Below are positions 5,946 to 6,019 of a DNA stretch of 6,019 nt, one piece after another. A program made the translations under genes and the position numbers. The number at the start of each line of letters is the position of its first letter. Within the stretch, counting starts at the first letter, position 1. The stretch spans positions 1 to 6,019 of the forward strand of contig JAOZMN010000189.1 in the NCBI GenBank assembly GCA_029934265.1. The letters run 5' to 3'. Source of the stretch: Bacteroidales bacterium. Its GTDB lineage: Bacteria; Bacteroidota; Bacteroidia; Bacteroidales; JAADGE01. The notes under the pieces are model-generated. The model saw only the letters and a list, made by a program, of their open reading frames with translations. It searched no databases and was not told where the DNA came from.

Positions 5946-6018
5946 TTTTTTTTCGTGTTTTCTTCTTTTTGAAGTGAAGGCGTAGGCGAACGAAAAAAGA
6001 AGAAAACACGAAAAAAAA
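5946..6018. repeat. Perfect 25-bp inverted repeat with 23-nt loop
   Basis: Left arm 5946-5970 (T8, CGTGTTTTCTTC, T5) is the exact complement of right arm 5994-6018, separated by a GC-richer loop containing GGCGTAGGCGAACG. It begins 18 bp after the lipoprotein stop. The strand order is T-run first and A-run last, so the outer ends do not supply the U-tract of an intrinsic terminator in either direction. It could still form a strong hairpin in RNA that ends or protects transcripts, or be a dispersed palindromic element of the genome. The right edge of the window falls one base after the arm, so the element may extend further. Confidence 0.85.
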
Positions 6019-6019
6019 G

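Noticed and set aside
5946..6018. Intrinsic (rho-independent) terminator at the right edge
   Set aside because: The stem is strong, but the T-run precedes it and the A-run follows on both strands, so the required trailing U-tract is absent. Kept as an inverted repeat only.

Overview
The window looks like chromosomal DNA from an AT-rich member of the Bacteroidota. It is not resolvable below phylum from the sequence. Three things point there: a type IX secretion system (T9SS) sorting tail on the largest protein, two sites matching the Bacteroidota promoter pattern (TTTG, about 19 nt, TAnnTTTG), and start codons without Shine-Dalgarno sequences in front of them.

Left half (1-3588, minus strand): the first 351 residues of a PepD-type M20 metallodipeptidase (1-1054) run off the left edge. 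Upstream of it, 59 bp away, is an 824-residue secreted papain-fold cysteine peptidase (1114-3588) with a signal peptide, a calcium-loop insertion inside the catalytic domain, an Ig-like domain apparently interrupted by a nidogen-like domain, and a C-terminal T9SS tail. Each gene has a credible promoter of its own. The pepD promoter overlaps the last codons of the peptidase gene.

Centre (3589-4777): the peptidase promoter lies across the start of the divergent gene mnmD (3738-4400), which encodes a stand-alone tRNA wobble-uridine methyltransferase. A 377-bp gap follows. It holds weak terminator-like hairpins and two copies of an AACTTyGGCAAArTT palindrome-like motif, but no gene I can see.

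Right part (4778-6019, plus strand): a secreted 237-residue protein made almost entirely of a 43-residue repeat. The array starts with a helical half-unit and ends with a strand half-unit, which suggests a closed, propeller-like ring of five units. It is followed by a start-less, apparently coding 43-codon stretch with a hydrophobic segment; a single-base change in a T5 run would join it to the repeat gene. Next is a 101-residue predicted lipoprotein. The window ends in a perfect 25-bp inverted repeat with a 23-nt loop.

Functionally, the housekeeping genes (pepD, mnmD) sit beside cell-envelope or secreted proteins of unknown biological role. The most unusual items are the 4778-5927 repeat-protein/lipoprotein cluster and the domain architecture of the cysteine peptidase. 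No defence system, CRISPR array, rRNA, tRNA or transposase gene is visible.
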